Assembly: GCF_003234795.2 (NCBI RefSeq) | Contig: NZ_CP126268.1 | Location: 2,480,001 to 2,544,000, forward strand | DNA: 64,000 nt | DNA from: Curtobacterium sp. MCLR17_032 | GTDB taxonomy: Bacteria; Actinomycetota; Actinomycetes; Actinomycetales; Microbacteriaceae | Direction of reading: 5' to 3' | Shown: piece after piece, positions 7,742-15,136 of the stretch | Layout: every line of letters starts with the position of its first letter | Numbering within the stretch: the stretch's first letter is position 1 | Program-made: the position numbers and the translations under genes | Notes under the pieces: model-generated | Seen by the model: the letters and a program-made list of their open reading frames with translations, nothing else | What the model was told of the DNA's origin: nothing | Databases searched by the model: none

Positions 7742-9154
7742 ATGTCGTCCGCGCCGTCACTCGCCCACCAGCTCCTCCGGCGGAAGCCCGTGGACCAGCT
7801 CCGAGCCGAGGCAGCGGCCGGGGTCGACGGACAGCCGCTCCGCCGGACCCTGGGCGTCTGGCACCTGACGATGATCAGCGTCGGCGCGACACTCGGCACC
7901 GGCATCCTGGTCGTCCTCGGGACCGCCGTGCCGCTCGCCGGCCCCGCCGTCTGGATCTCGTTCGTCCTCGCGGGCGTCGCCGCGCTGCTCTCCGCGCTCT
8001 CCTACGCCGAGATGGCCGGCGCAGTCCCGACGTCGGGATCGAGCTACTCGTACACCTACGCGACCATGGGTGAGGGCATCGCCTGGGTCTGCGGGTGGTG
8101 TCTGGTCCTCGAGTACGCGGTGTCGGTCGCTGCCGTGGCCGTCGGTGCCAGCCAGTACGTCGACGAGACGCTTCGGGTCTTCGGGCTGCACCTGCCGACG
8201 GCGCTGTCCGCGCCTCCCGGTGACGGTGGTCTCGTGAACCTGCCGGCGGCCGCACTCGTCCTCGTCGCGATGCTGGTCCTGCTGCCGGGGGCGAAGGAGA
8301 GCGCCTGGGTGAACACGCTCATGGTGCTCGTGAAGATCGCACTACTGGTGTTCTTCGTCATCGTCGCGTTCTCGGCGTTCCGGATCGGGAACTTCGAACC
8401 GCTCGCGCCGATGGGTGCCGCCGGTGTGAGTGCTGCGGCCTCCCGGCTCTTCTTCTCGTACATCGGTTTCGACGCTGCGTCCACCGCCGGCGAAGAGGCG
8501 AAGAACCCCCGCCGCGACCTGCCGCGCGCCATCATCGGGTCCATCGCGCTCATCACCGCGCTGTACATCCTGGTCGCCGTCGCGGCCATCGGTGCGCGGT
8601 CGTGGACGTCCTTCTCCGCCGACGAGGCCTCGCTCGTCCGCATCGTCGTCGACGTCACCGGGCAGCCCGTCGTCGCGCTCGTGTTCTCGATCGGCGCGGT
8701 CATCGCGATCGCCAGCGTCGTCCTCACCGTGCTCTACGGCCAGACCCGGATCCTCCTCACGATGGCGCGCGACGGTCTCGTGCCGAAGGTGTTCGGTCGG
8801 GTGTCGCCGCGCACCGGGACCCCGATCGCGAACACCCTCATCGTGGGCATCGTGGTCACGATCGTCTCGGCGCTCGTCCCCCTCGGCGAGCTCGCGGACG
8901 CGACGAGCATCGGCACGCTCATCGCGTTCGCACTGGTGAACATCTCGGTGATCGTGCTCCGGCGCACGCAGCCGGACCTGGAACGGTCGTACCGGGTGCC
9001 GTTCTTCCCCGTCGTGCCGGTCCTCGGCGTGCTGTTCTGCCTGTTCCTGGCGGTGACGCTCGGCGCGGGCACGTGGATCGCGTTCGGCATCTGGATGGTC
9101 GCCGGCGCGGTGCTCTACGTGGCCTACGGCCGCCGCCACAGCACGCTCGCGTAG
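7742..9154 (+). CDS. Amino acid permease (APC superfamily)
   Basis: 470 residues with about 12 membrane spans. The N-terminal segment VGATLGTGILVVLGTAVPLAGPAVWISF matches the conserved first helix of APC-family cationic and other amino-acid transporters, where the unwound G-T-G-I region binds the substrate backbone. EEAKNPRRDLPRAIIGS in the middle is the E-x-x-N-P-x-R-x-x-P-x-A-I loop of the same family. It imports amino acids across the cytoplasmic membrane by proton symport or exchange. The closest resemblance is to the YfnA/CAT-like group, but the exact substrate is unknown. It stands alone, transcribed away from the ABC exporter, with GAGG shortly before the ATG. Confidence 0.88.
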   Translation: MSSAPSLAHQLLRRKPVDQLRAEAAAGVDGQPLRRTLGVWHLTMISVGATLGTGILVVLGTAVPLAGPAVWISFVLAGVAALLSALSYAEMAGAVPTSGSSYSYTYATMGEGIAWVCGWCLVLEYAVSVAAVAVGASQYVDETLRVFGLHLPTALSAPPGDGGLVNLPAAALVLVAMLVLLPGAKESAWVNTLMVLVKIALLVFFVIVAFSAFRIGNFEPLAPMGAAGVSAAASRLFFSYIGFDAASTAGEEAKNPRRDLPRAIIGSIALITALYILVAVAAIGARSWTSFSADEASLVRIVVDVTGQPVVALVFSIGAVIAIASVVLTVLYGQTRILLTMARDGLVPKVFGRVSPRTGTPIANTLIVGIVVTIVSALVPLGELADATSIGTLIAFALVNISVIVLRRTQPDLERSYRVPFFPVVPVLGVLFCLFLAVTLGAGTWIAFGIWMVAGAVLYVAYGRRHSTLA

Positions 9155-9172
9155 CGCGCCCGCCGCCGCGAG

Positions 9173-9232
9173 GTTCGCGCTCAGCGACAGTTCTCGCGCC
9201 GGGTCGCCCGAGCCGTGTCGCTGAGCACGAAC
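9173..9232. repeat. Imperfect inverted repeat (18-bp arms), family A
   Basis: Left arm 9173-9190 (GTTCGCGCTCAGCGACAG) pairs with 9215-9232 at 16 of 18 positions around a 24-nt loop. The same arm sequence, slightly changed, recurs at 10266-10327 on the far side of the next gene. There is no T-run, so a simple intrinsic terminator is unlikely; a REP-like dispersed element is an alternative. Confidence 0.75.
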
Positions 9233-9327
9233 CGCGCCGTCCCTCCACATCGGCACCCGCGATGTGTCCTGTGCACAGGCGTGGCCCGCGGCGATCGACG
9301 GGGCTCTGTGGTTCTGCACCATCGAGC

Positions 9328-10251
9328 ATGCACGAGCATCGGAAGCGTCCGCACCTCCTCCGGGCCGACACCCCTGATCGAAGCGTTGCGCGCGCACTGC
9401 AACGAGGACACCGGAGCGGGGAACTCGTCCTCCTGCGGGCCGGGGTGTTCATCCGGCGGTCCGAGTGGGAGGCGCTGGACGAACCCGGGCGTCACCTCGC
9501 ACGGGCCCGCGCGGTGGCCCCCGACCTCGAGCCCAGCAGCGCCTTCTCGCACGTCACTGCCGCCGTCGCGCACGGCTGGCCGGTCATCGGGAGCCTGCCC
9601 GAGCGGGTGCACGTCACCGATGACCTCCGTCCCCGGACCGCGCACCGAGCGGGACTCGTGCGACATGCCGGCCCCGTCCCCGAGCTCGACCCGATTCGGC
9701 TCGACGGCGTCGGCGTGACTGCGCCGCTGCCCACGGCGCTGTCGTTGATCCGCTCGGTGCCGGTGCACGTCGCAGCCGTCGCCCTGGACGCCGGCCTCCG
9801 GGACGGCGGTTTCGATGTCGACGACCTCGTCGCATCGCTCCCCACCGCCGGCGAACGAGGCTCCGCCCGCGGGCCCATCGTCGTCGGCGCCCTCGACTGC
9901 CGACACGAATCAGTCGGTGAGTCGTTCACGGCGATCCGCCTCGTCGAACTCGGCGCTCCGACAGTGGTGCCGCAACACGAGTTCGCGGGTTCGGGCGGCC
10001 GTGCCGATCGGGTCGACTTCTGGCTCCCGGACGTCGGCGTCGTGATCGAGTTCGACGGCAAGCAGAAGTACGTCGATCCGACGATGATCGGCACCAGTGA
10101 CCCGGCCGAGGTGCTGTGGCGCGAGAAGGTCCGCGAAGACCGGCTGCGTCGTCAACCGGAGGTCCGGACGGTGGTCCGGGTGACGTGGTGGCATCTCATC
10201 GAACTTGACCGCTTCCGCGCGCTGCTCCGGGCACACGGTGTGCGCTTCTGA
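9328..10251 (+). CDS. Orphan protein with C-terminal restriction-endonuclease-like fold (AbiEi/DUF559-like)
   Basis: 307 residues from ATG at 9328. The N-terminal 60 residues (ARALQRGHRSGELVLLRAGVFIRR) resemble the winged-helix start of AbiEi-type antitoxin domain proteins that are common in Actinobacteria. The C-terminal 85 residues carry a PD-(D/E)xK-like core: RVDFWLPDVGVVIEFDGKQKY, with Asp230, Glu241 and Lys245 as candidate catalytic residues (D...E-x-D-G-K). That arrangement resembles Vsr/DUF559 nuclease domains. No toxin gene adjoins it, so a toxin-antitoxin role is not supported by context. The gene is bracketed by two related inverted repeats. Function unknown; the domain reading is moderately secure. 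Confidence 0.75.
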   Translation: MHEHRKRPHLLRADTPDRSVARALQRGHRSGELVLLRAGVFIRRSEWEALDEPGRHLARARAVAPDLEPSSAFSHVTAAVAHGWPVIGSLPERVHVTDDLRPRTAHRAGLVRHAGPVPELDPIRLDGVGVTAPLPTALSLIRSVPVHVAAVALDAGLRDGGFDVDDLVASLPTAGERGSARGPIVVGALDCRHESVGESFTAIRLVELGAPTVVPQHEFAGSGGRADRVDFWLPDVGVVIEFDGKQKYVDPTMIGTSDPAEVLWREKVREDRLRRQPEVRTVVRVTWWHLIELDRFRALLRAHGVRF

Positions 10252-10265
10252 GTTCTGCGTGGCGT

Positions 10266-10327
10266 GTTTCGCGCTGAGCGACAGGGCTCGCCGGATGCAG
10301 CACGAGCGCTGTCGCCCAGCGCGAAAC
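10266..10327. repeat. Imperfect inverted repeat (19-bp arms), family A
   Basis: Left arm 10266-10284 (GTTTCGCGCTGAGCGACAG) pairs with 10309-10327 with one mismatch around a 24-nt loop. It closely resembles the repeat at 9173-9232, and the two flank the nuclease-fold gene. It lies just beyond the rplL terminator, between convergent genes. Confidence 0.8.
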
Positions 10328-10351
10328 TCGGCCAGCCCGCCCCGCACACGA

Positions 10352-10385
10352 CGAAGGCCGCCGCCCCGAGGGGCAGCGGCCTTCG
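10352..10385 (-). terminator. rplJL operon terminator
   Basis: A G+C-rich hairpin: CGAAGGCCGC arms extended by CCCC/GGGG-type pairs, with one mismatch, closing on a 4-nt loop. It sits 18 bp beyond the rplL stop and could work in both directions. Confidence 0.75.
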
Positions 10386-10402
10386 TGACCAGAAGGTCAG
10401 AC

Positions 10403-10786
10403 TCAGACGAGCTCGACGGTGGCGCCGGCGGCCTCGAGCGAAGCCTTGGCCTTGTCGGCGGTCTCCTTGTTGGCGCCCTCGAGCACCTTGGCGTCGGCGG
10501 TCTCGACGAGCGCCTTGGCCTCGCCCAGGCCGAGCGACGTGAGGCTGCGGACCTCCTTGATGACCTGGATCTTCTTGTCACCGGCCGACTTGAGCACGAC
10601 GTCGAACTCGGTCTTCTCCTCGACCTCCTCGGCGGGGGCAGCAGCGCCACCGACCGCAGCAGCGGCGACGGGGGCGGCAGCGGTGACCTCGAAGACCTCT
10701 TCGAACTTCTTCACGAAGTCAGAGAGCTCGATGAGCGTGAGCTCCTTGAAGGCCTCGATGAGCTCGTCCTGCGAAAGCTTCGCCAT
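10403..10786 (-). CDS. rplL: 50S ribosomal protein L7/L12
   Basis: 127 residues, standard length. The N-terminal dimerisation helix ([32 protein letters not shown]), an Ala-rich hinge ([17 protein letters not shown]) and the C-terminal factor-binding domain ([33 protein letters not shown]) are all present. Four or six copies form the ribosomal stalk, bound through L10, and recruit translational GTPases. It follows rplJ after 51 bp on the same strand, with an AGGAGAAAATC ribosome-binding region, and ends in a strong hairpin. The rpoB gene, often downstream of rplL, is not within this window; a convergent orphan follows instead. Confidence 0.98.
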   Translation of the reverse strand: MAKLSQDELIEAFKELTLIELSDFVKKFEEVFEVTAAAPVAAAAVGGAAAPAEEVEEKTEFDVVLKSAGDKKIQVIKEVRSLTSLGLGEAKALVETADAKVLEGANKETADKAKASLEAAGATVELV

Positions 10787-10837
10787 GATTTTCTCCTACT
10801 ACTCAGTACGTGATGTGGTTGTGGAACGCGTGCCTGG

Positions 10838-11353
10838 TCAGGCCGCGGACTCCTGCTTCTCGCGGAGGGCGTCCACCGTGCGGACGGCCTGCGAGAGGGG
10901 TGCCTGGAACAGGTACGCAGCACCGAACAGCGAGGCCTTGAAGGCGCCGGCGAGCTTGCCGAGCAGCACTTCGCGGGACTCGAGGTCGGCGAGCTTGTCC
11001 ACCTCGGTCGCGGTGAGCGGGTTACCGTCGAAGTAACCACCCTTCACCACGAGCTCGGGGTTCGCCTTGGCGAATGCACGCAGCGACTTCGCGACGGCGA
11101 CGGTGTCACCGTGGACGAAGGCGAGAGCGGACGGACCAGCGAGCTCGTCGTCGAACGACGTGATGCCTGCTTCGTTGGCCGCGATCTTGGTCAGCGTGTT
11201 CTTCACCACGGCGTACGTGGCGTGCTCACGGATCGAGTTGCGGAGCTCCTTGAGCTGCGCGACCGTGAGACCGCGGTACTCGGTGAGCAGAACGGCGTTC
11301 GAGCTACGGAAGGACTCCGTGAGCTCGGCGACCGCAGCTTCCTTGTTCGCCAT
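10838..11353 (-). CDS. rplJ: 50S ribosomal protein L10
   Basis: 171 residues from ATG at 11353 ([15 protein letters not shown]), preceded by AAGGAG. An in-frame ATG much further upstream (11485) is rejected, because the extra 44 residues have no family counterpart and lie in the structured leader. The N-terminal RNA-binding domain ([30 protein letters not shown]) and the C-terminal helical L7/L12-binding region are complete. L10 binds 23S rRNA and carries the L7/L12 dimers. In other bacteria L10 or the L10-L12 complex represses its own mRNA through the leader; the long leader with an internal terminator here fits such control. Confidence 0.98.
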   Translation of the reverse strand: MANKEAAVAELTESFRSSNAVLLTEYRGLTVAQLKELRNSIREHATYAVVKNTLTKIAANEAGITSFDDELAGPSALAFVHGDTVAVAKSLRAFAKANPELVVKGGYFDGNPLTATEVDKLADLESREVLLGKLAGAFKASLFGAAYLFQAPLSQAVRTVDALREKQESAA

Positions 11354-11567
11354 GGTTCTCCTTGGGGTTCTTGCTGGCAGCCCCGGGTCCCATGGCTGTG
11401 GTGAACACAACCCGCACACGAAAAAAGCTCCGGCGCAGAGGCTCGGAGCTGCTCCGACACGATGTGTAGGAGTGGTTCTGAACACCTGCGCGGGCTGCCT
11501 CGTGACGAGGACCTTCGGTCACTGTCCATGCGTGAACACGGCAGCAACGACCAGCGGTCTTTGGCTG
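11354..11567 (-). promoter_or_regulatory. rplJ mRNA leader (L10 leader-like) with internal terminator
   Basis: About 214 nt separate a likely start site from the rplJ ATG. A -10 candidate TACGGT (- strand) is at 11574-11579. The leader has several stems and, at 11421-11450, a canonical intrinsic terminator. Its position, length and structure match the autoregulatory leader of L10-L12 operons; no L10-binding kink-turn was modelled. No gene lies in 11354-11659. Confidence 0.6.
11421..11450 (-). terminator. Intrinsic terminator / attenuator in the rplJ leader
   Basis: On the - strand AGCTCCG (11444-11450) pairs with CGGAGCT (11426-11432) around an 11-nt loop and is followed at once by six T residues. 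It is the only hairpin in this window with a clean T-run. It lies 68 nt before the rplJ start, so attenuation is more likely than simple termination of the upstream kinase gene. Confidence 0.75.
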
Positions 11568-11659
11568 AACAGAACCGTACCACACCGCGGCGTCGGTCCG
11601 GAAGCACCGGTTCCGGGAGTGAGTCCGGACGGGAGGCACGCCCCCGCCCGCCCCGCCGG

Positions 11660-13195
11660 TCACCCTCCGGAGCGGTCGGGCACCCCGGCCCAGGCCGGAG
11701 GGGCGGCATCGGCAGCACTGGCGGCGCCGCCACCCGCATCCGCACCCGCGGCACCGTCATCCGCGGCCCCGGCATCCGCACCGTCCACCCGCCGCGCCGG
11801 CAGGTGCACCGTGAACACCGTGTCCCCCGGTTCGCTCGTCACGCTCACCCGCCCGCCGTGCGCCTGCACGACGGCGTCCACGATGGCGAGCCCGAGGCCG
11901 GTCGACCCCGCGGTCCGCGAGCGTGAGCTGTCGGCGCGGGCGAACCGTTCGAAGAGCTTCGGCAGGAACTCCGGGTCGATCCCCTGCCCGTCGTCGCGGA
12001 CGGTCAGGTCGACGCCACCGTCCGGCGCCGACGCGATGCCGACCGTGATGCGCGTGCCGTCCGGCGTGTGGGTCCGGGCGTTGGTGACCAGGTTGACGAT
12101 CACCTGGTGCAGGCGTGCCGCGTCACCGACGACCTCGACGGGTTCGGCAGGCAGGTCGACCTCGATCGGGTGGTCCGGCGAGGCGGCGTGGGCGTCGTTG
12201 ACGGCGTCGAGCACCAGGCCGGTCAGGTCGACGTCGTCGAACTGGATCTCGCGGCCCTCGTCGAGACGGGCCAGCAGCAGCAGGTCCTCGACCATCGAGG
12301 TCATCCGGACCGACTCGGACTCCACCCGACTCATGGCGTAGACGACGTCCGGCGGCAGGTCGGCGCCCATCCGTCGGGTGAGTTCGGCGTACCCGCGGAT
12401 CGAGGCCAAGGGCGTCCGGAGTTCGTGCGAGGCGTCGGCGACGAACTGCCGGACCTTCTGCTCGGACCGTTCGCGGGCCTGCATCGCGTTGCCGATGTGT
12501 CCGAGCATCCGGTTGAACGCGGTGCCGACGCGGCCCACCTCGGTGCCCGGATCGGCATCGGGCACACGGACGCCGTCGAGGGCATCACTGCGGTCGAGCG
12601 GCATCCGGGCGACGGTCGAGGCTGTCTCCGCGACGCGGTCGAGCGGCCGGAGCGCGCGTCGGACGGCGGCGGTGGCGACGGCCGAGGCGACGAGGAGCGC
12701 GAGCACGGTGACGACGAGCACCACGCCGAGCAGCTTCCACACACTCTCGTACACCGGGGCGAGTGGCAGGCCGACGACGAGCACGGCCGGTCCGACGTTG
12801 GCTGCGGTCACCCGGTAGCGCCCGAGGTCGGAACCGAGGTCGATGGTGTGCGGCTGACCGTCGACGGCCAGTCCGCTCAGGGGTCGGACCACGGCGCTCG
12901 ACAGGCGTTCGGCCTGCCCCGAGTTGTCGAGCAGACTGCCGACGACCGCGTTGCCGTCGAGGATGTACACCGTCAGCGTGCCGGCCGCCTGTGCTGACGG
13001 GCGTCCGAACTCCGGCCCGTTCGGGCCCTGCTGCTCGACCGACCGCTGCGCTCGGGTCGTCGCGTACTGCAGCTGCTCGTCGATCGCCGATCGTTGGATG
13101 GAGAACAGCGCGATGATGCTGCCGCCCCCGATCACCGCACTGACGGCGACGACCAGGGCGACGATGCTCAGGACGAGCCGACGACGGAGGGTCAT
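11660..13195 (-). CDS. Two-component sensor histidine kinase
   Basis: 511 residues from ATG at 13195. Membrane helices at about 8-31 and 152-178 enclose an extracellular sensor region of roughly 120 residues; then come a HAMP linker, a HisKA domain with phospho-acceptor His257 in FVADASHELRTPLASIRGYAEL, and an HATPase with N-box VNLVTNARTHTPDG, G1 DDGQGIDPEF, F-box LFERFARAD and G2 GLGLAIVDAVV. All catalytic motifs are intact. After the HATPase a tail of about 40 residues rich in Ala, Asp and Gly has no recognisable domain. The start lies 14 bp after the response regulator stop, so both are one operon. The stimulus is unknown; MprB/TrcS-like kinases have this layout. Confidence 0.92.
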   Translation of the reverse strand: MTLRRRLVLSIVALVVAVSAVIGGGSIIALFSIQRSAIDEQLQYATTRAQRSVEQQGPNGPEFGRPSAQAAGTLTVYILDGNAVVGSLLDNSGQAERLSSAVVRPLSGLAVDGQPHTIDLGSDLGRYRVTAANVGPAVLVVGLPLAPVYESVWKLLGVVLVVTVLALLVASAVATAAVRRALRPLDRVAETASTVARMPLDRSDALDGVRVPDADPGTEVGRVGTAFNRMLGHIGNAMQARERSEQKVRQFVADASHELRTPLASIRGYAELTRRMGADLPPDVVYAMSRVESESVRMTSMVEDLLLLARLDEGREIQFDDVDLTGLVLDAVNDAHAASPDHPIEVDLPAEPVEVVGDAARLHQVIVNLVTNARTHTPDGTRITVGIASAPDGGVDLTVRDDGQGIDPEFLPKLFERFARADSSRSRTAGSTGLGLAIVDAVVQAHGGRVSVTSEPGDTVFTVHLPARRVDGADAGAADDGAAGADAGGGAASAADAAPPAWAGVPDRSGG

Positions 13196-13209
13196 GCGGA
13201 ACGCCCGGT

Positions 13210-13950
13210 TCAGACGGTGGGCTTGATGACGTACCCGACGCCACGCACCGTGTGGATCATCGGCTCCTCGCCGACGTCGATCTTCTTGCGCAGGTAGGAG
13301 ATGTAGATCTCGACGACGGAGGACTTGCCGCCGAAGTCGTACGACCACACCCGGTCCAGGATCTGCGCCTTCGACAGCACGCGGCGCGGGTTGCGCATGA
13401 GGAAGCGGAGCAGCTCGAACTCGGTCGCGGTGAGTTCGATGGTGCGGCCGGCCCGGGTGACCTCGTACGACTCCTCGTCGAGCACCAGGTCGCCGACGAC
13501 GATGCGGGAGTCGCCGGCCTCGCTGACGGAGATCTGCGAGCGGCGGATGAGGCCACGGAGGCGTGCGACGACCTCTTCGAGCGAGAACGGCTTGGTGACG
13601 TAGTCGTCGCCGCCGGCGGTGAGTCCGGTGACGCGGTCCTCGACGGAGTCCTTCGCGGTGAGGAACAGCACCGGGGTGTCGTCGTTGTTCTGCCGCAGTC
13701 GGCTGAGGACCTGCAGCCCGTCGAGGTCGGGCATCATCACGTCGAGCACCATGGCGTCCGGGTGGAACTCCCGTGCCTTCGTCAGGGCGTCCTGGCCGCC
13801 GTTCGCGCTGCGGACGTCCCAGCCCTCGTAGCGGAGGGCCATCGAGAGCAGGTCGGTGAGGCTGGCTTCGTCGTCGACGACCAGGATGCGCAACGGCGAA
13901 CCGTCGGCACGGGTGAGGCGCGGGGGTGCGGAGGGCTGCGAGATGGTCAC
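13210..13950 (-). CDS. OmpR-family response regulator
   Basis: 246 residues from GTG at 13950. The receiver domain has the acidic pocket Asp26-Asp27, phospho-acceptor Asp70 in MVLDVMMPDLDGLQ and Lys100 in LFLTAK. The C-terminal winged helix contains ELTATEFELLRFLMRNPRRVLSK, then YISYLRKKID and TVRGVGY, all typical of OmpR/PhoB regulators. It is the cognate partner of the kinase encoded directly downstream. The start is supported by a GATACT -10 box at 13958-13963, seven nt upstream (leaderless). The gene is divergent from the acyl-CoA-dehydrogenase-like gene at 14057, with about 100 bp between, so autoregulation could also touch that unit. Confidence 0.93.
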   Translation of the reverse strand: MTISQPSAPPRLTRADGSPLRILVVDDEASLTDLLSMALRYEGWDVRSANGGQDALTKAREFHPDAMVLDVMMPDLDGLQVLSRLRQNNDDTPVLFLTAKDSVEDRVTGLTAGGDDYVTKPFSLEEVVARLRGLIRRSQISVSEAGDSRIVVGDLVLDEESYEVTRAGRTIELTATEFELLRFLMRNPRRVLSKAQILDRVWSYDFGGKSSVVEIYISYLRKKIDVGEEPMIHTVRGVGYVIKPTV

Positions 13951-14056
13951 GTCTTCGAGTATCGAGAGATTCCTATGAGCCGTCTGTGGCCCGTCCCAGT
14001 GCGCCCTGTGGATCGTCCTCGTCGACGTGGATGCAGTCCTCAATAGCCTGACGTCG

Positions 14057-15136
14057 ATGCTGGACTCCCTTGCTTGGCCCGACGGTGCGCGACACGTCGA
14101 CACCGCTGCGATCACCGCCCTCGTGCTCGGTTCCGCCGATCCCACGGCCGCGGACGCGCCCACCGCCGGGAGGCCCGTCCCGCCCCCGCAGCACCGGCTC
14201 GCCGTCGCGCAGACCCTCGCGTCCACCACCCCGCCCCTCGTCGCTGGGACCGCCGGCCAGGTCTTCGCGACCCTCGCGGCGGTCGCTGCCGCGGACGTCA
14301 CGACCGCCCGGGTGGTCGAGCCCCACCTCGACGCGCTGACGATCCTGGCGCAGGCCGGGATGGAGGTCCCCGCGGGGTCGACGTGGGGTGTCTACGCGGC
14401 CGAGGCCCCGGGCCTCCGCCTCGAGGCACACCCGACCGAGGACGGCGGCGTCGTCCTGGACGGCACGAAGCCCTGGTGTTCGCTGGCGTCGACGCTCTCG
14501 CACGCCCTGGTCACCGCGCACGTCGGCGAGGAACGTCGGCTCGTCGCGGTGTCGCTCCGTCAGACCGGCGTCGTTCCGCACGACCACGTCTGGGTCGCCC
14601 GCGGCCTGCCCGACGTGCCGAGTGGTCCGGTCGACTTCACCGCAGTCCGGGCGAGCACGGTGGGCGAGCCCGGCTGGTACCTCCGCCGTCCGGGCTTCGC
14701 CTGGGGTGGCATCGGGGTCGCCGCGTGCTGGTGGGGTGGTGCGGTCGGGCTGGCGCGGGTGCTCCGTGCACACGCCGCCGCGCGACCGGAGTCCGAACTG
14801 CTGCGGGCCGCACTGGGTTCGGTGGTCGCCGACCTCGCGGACGCCGAGGACGCCCTCGCCAGCGCCGCCCGCCGGATCGACGACAGCACCGGCACGGCCG
14901 ACGACGCCACCGACTGGCCGCTCCTCGCGCAGGTCGTCCGCTCCCGGGTGCGCCGGGCCGTGGACGCCGTGCGGACCCAGGTCGTCCGGTCGATCGGCCC
15001 CGGCCCGCTGACGAGCGACCCCGCCGTCGCCGCACGGGTCGCCGACCTCGAGCTCTACGTGCTGCAGGACCACGGCGACCGGGACCTCGCCCGCATCGGC
15101 CGGATGGTGCTCGAGCGCGGCGGTGTGGCGTGGTGA
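14057..15136 (+). CDS. Acyl-CoA-dehydrogenase-like protein, first gene of a coupled three-gene unit
   Basis: 359 residues. The middle (DALTILAQAGMEVPAGSTWGVYAAE, then GGVVLDGTKPWCSLASTLSHALVTAHVG) resembles the FAD-binding beta-barrel of acyl-CoA dehydrogenases, including the G-x-K-x-x-x-S-(G/L) segment where the flavin sits. The C-terminal helical part is short, and I cannot place a catalytic glutamate, so activity as a dehydrogenase is doubtful. ATG at 14057 follows a TAGCCT box (14044-14049) by seven nt, suggesting a leaderless message; a GTG at 14027 is the alternative. The stop overlaps the start of the next gene by four bases (GTGA), so the two are translationally coupled. Its presence with a deacetylase, methyltransferase and glycosyltransferase suggests a modified-sugar or glycolipid product. 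Confidence 0.75.
   Translation: MLDSLAWPDGARHVDTAAITALVLGSADPTAADAPTAGRPVPPPQHRLAVAQTLASTTPPLVAGTAGQVFATLAAVAAADVTTARVVEPHLDALTILAQAGMEVPAGSTWGVYAAEAPGLRLEAHPTEDGGVVLDGTKPWCSLASTLSHALVTAHVGEERRLVAVSLRQTGVVPHDHVWVARGLPDVPSGPVDFTAVRASTVGEPGWYLRRPGFAWGGIGVAACWWGGAVGLARVLRAHAAARPESELLRAALGSVVADLADAEDALASAARRIDDSTGTADDATDWPLLAQVVRSRVRRAVDAVRTQVVRSIGPGPLTSDPAVAARVADLELYVLQDHGDRDLARIGRMVLERGGVAW

Noticed and set aside
9328..10251. AbiEi/AbiEii toxin-antitoxin system
   Set aside because: No nucleotidyltransferase toxin gene on either side.
11354..11485. Longer L10 start at 11485
   Set aside because: The added 44 residues have no counterpart and would cross the leader terminator; AAGGAG precedes the shorter start.
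13196..13348. Longer start for the histidine kinase
   Set aside because: It would overlap the response regulator end by more than 130 bp; the added residues are Arg-rich shadow sequence.
14074..15132. Extension of the deacetylase-methyltransferase frame upstream
   Set aside because: The frame is open but is a shadow of the acyl-CoA-dehydrogenase-like gene; the GTG overlap at 15133 is the natural start.
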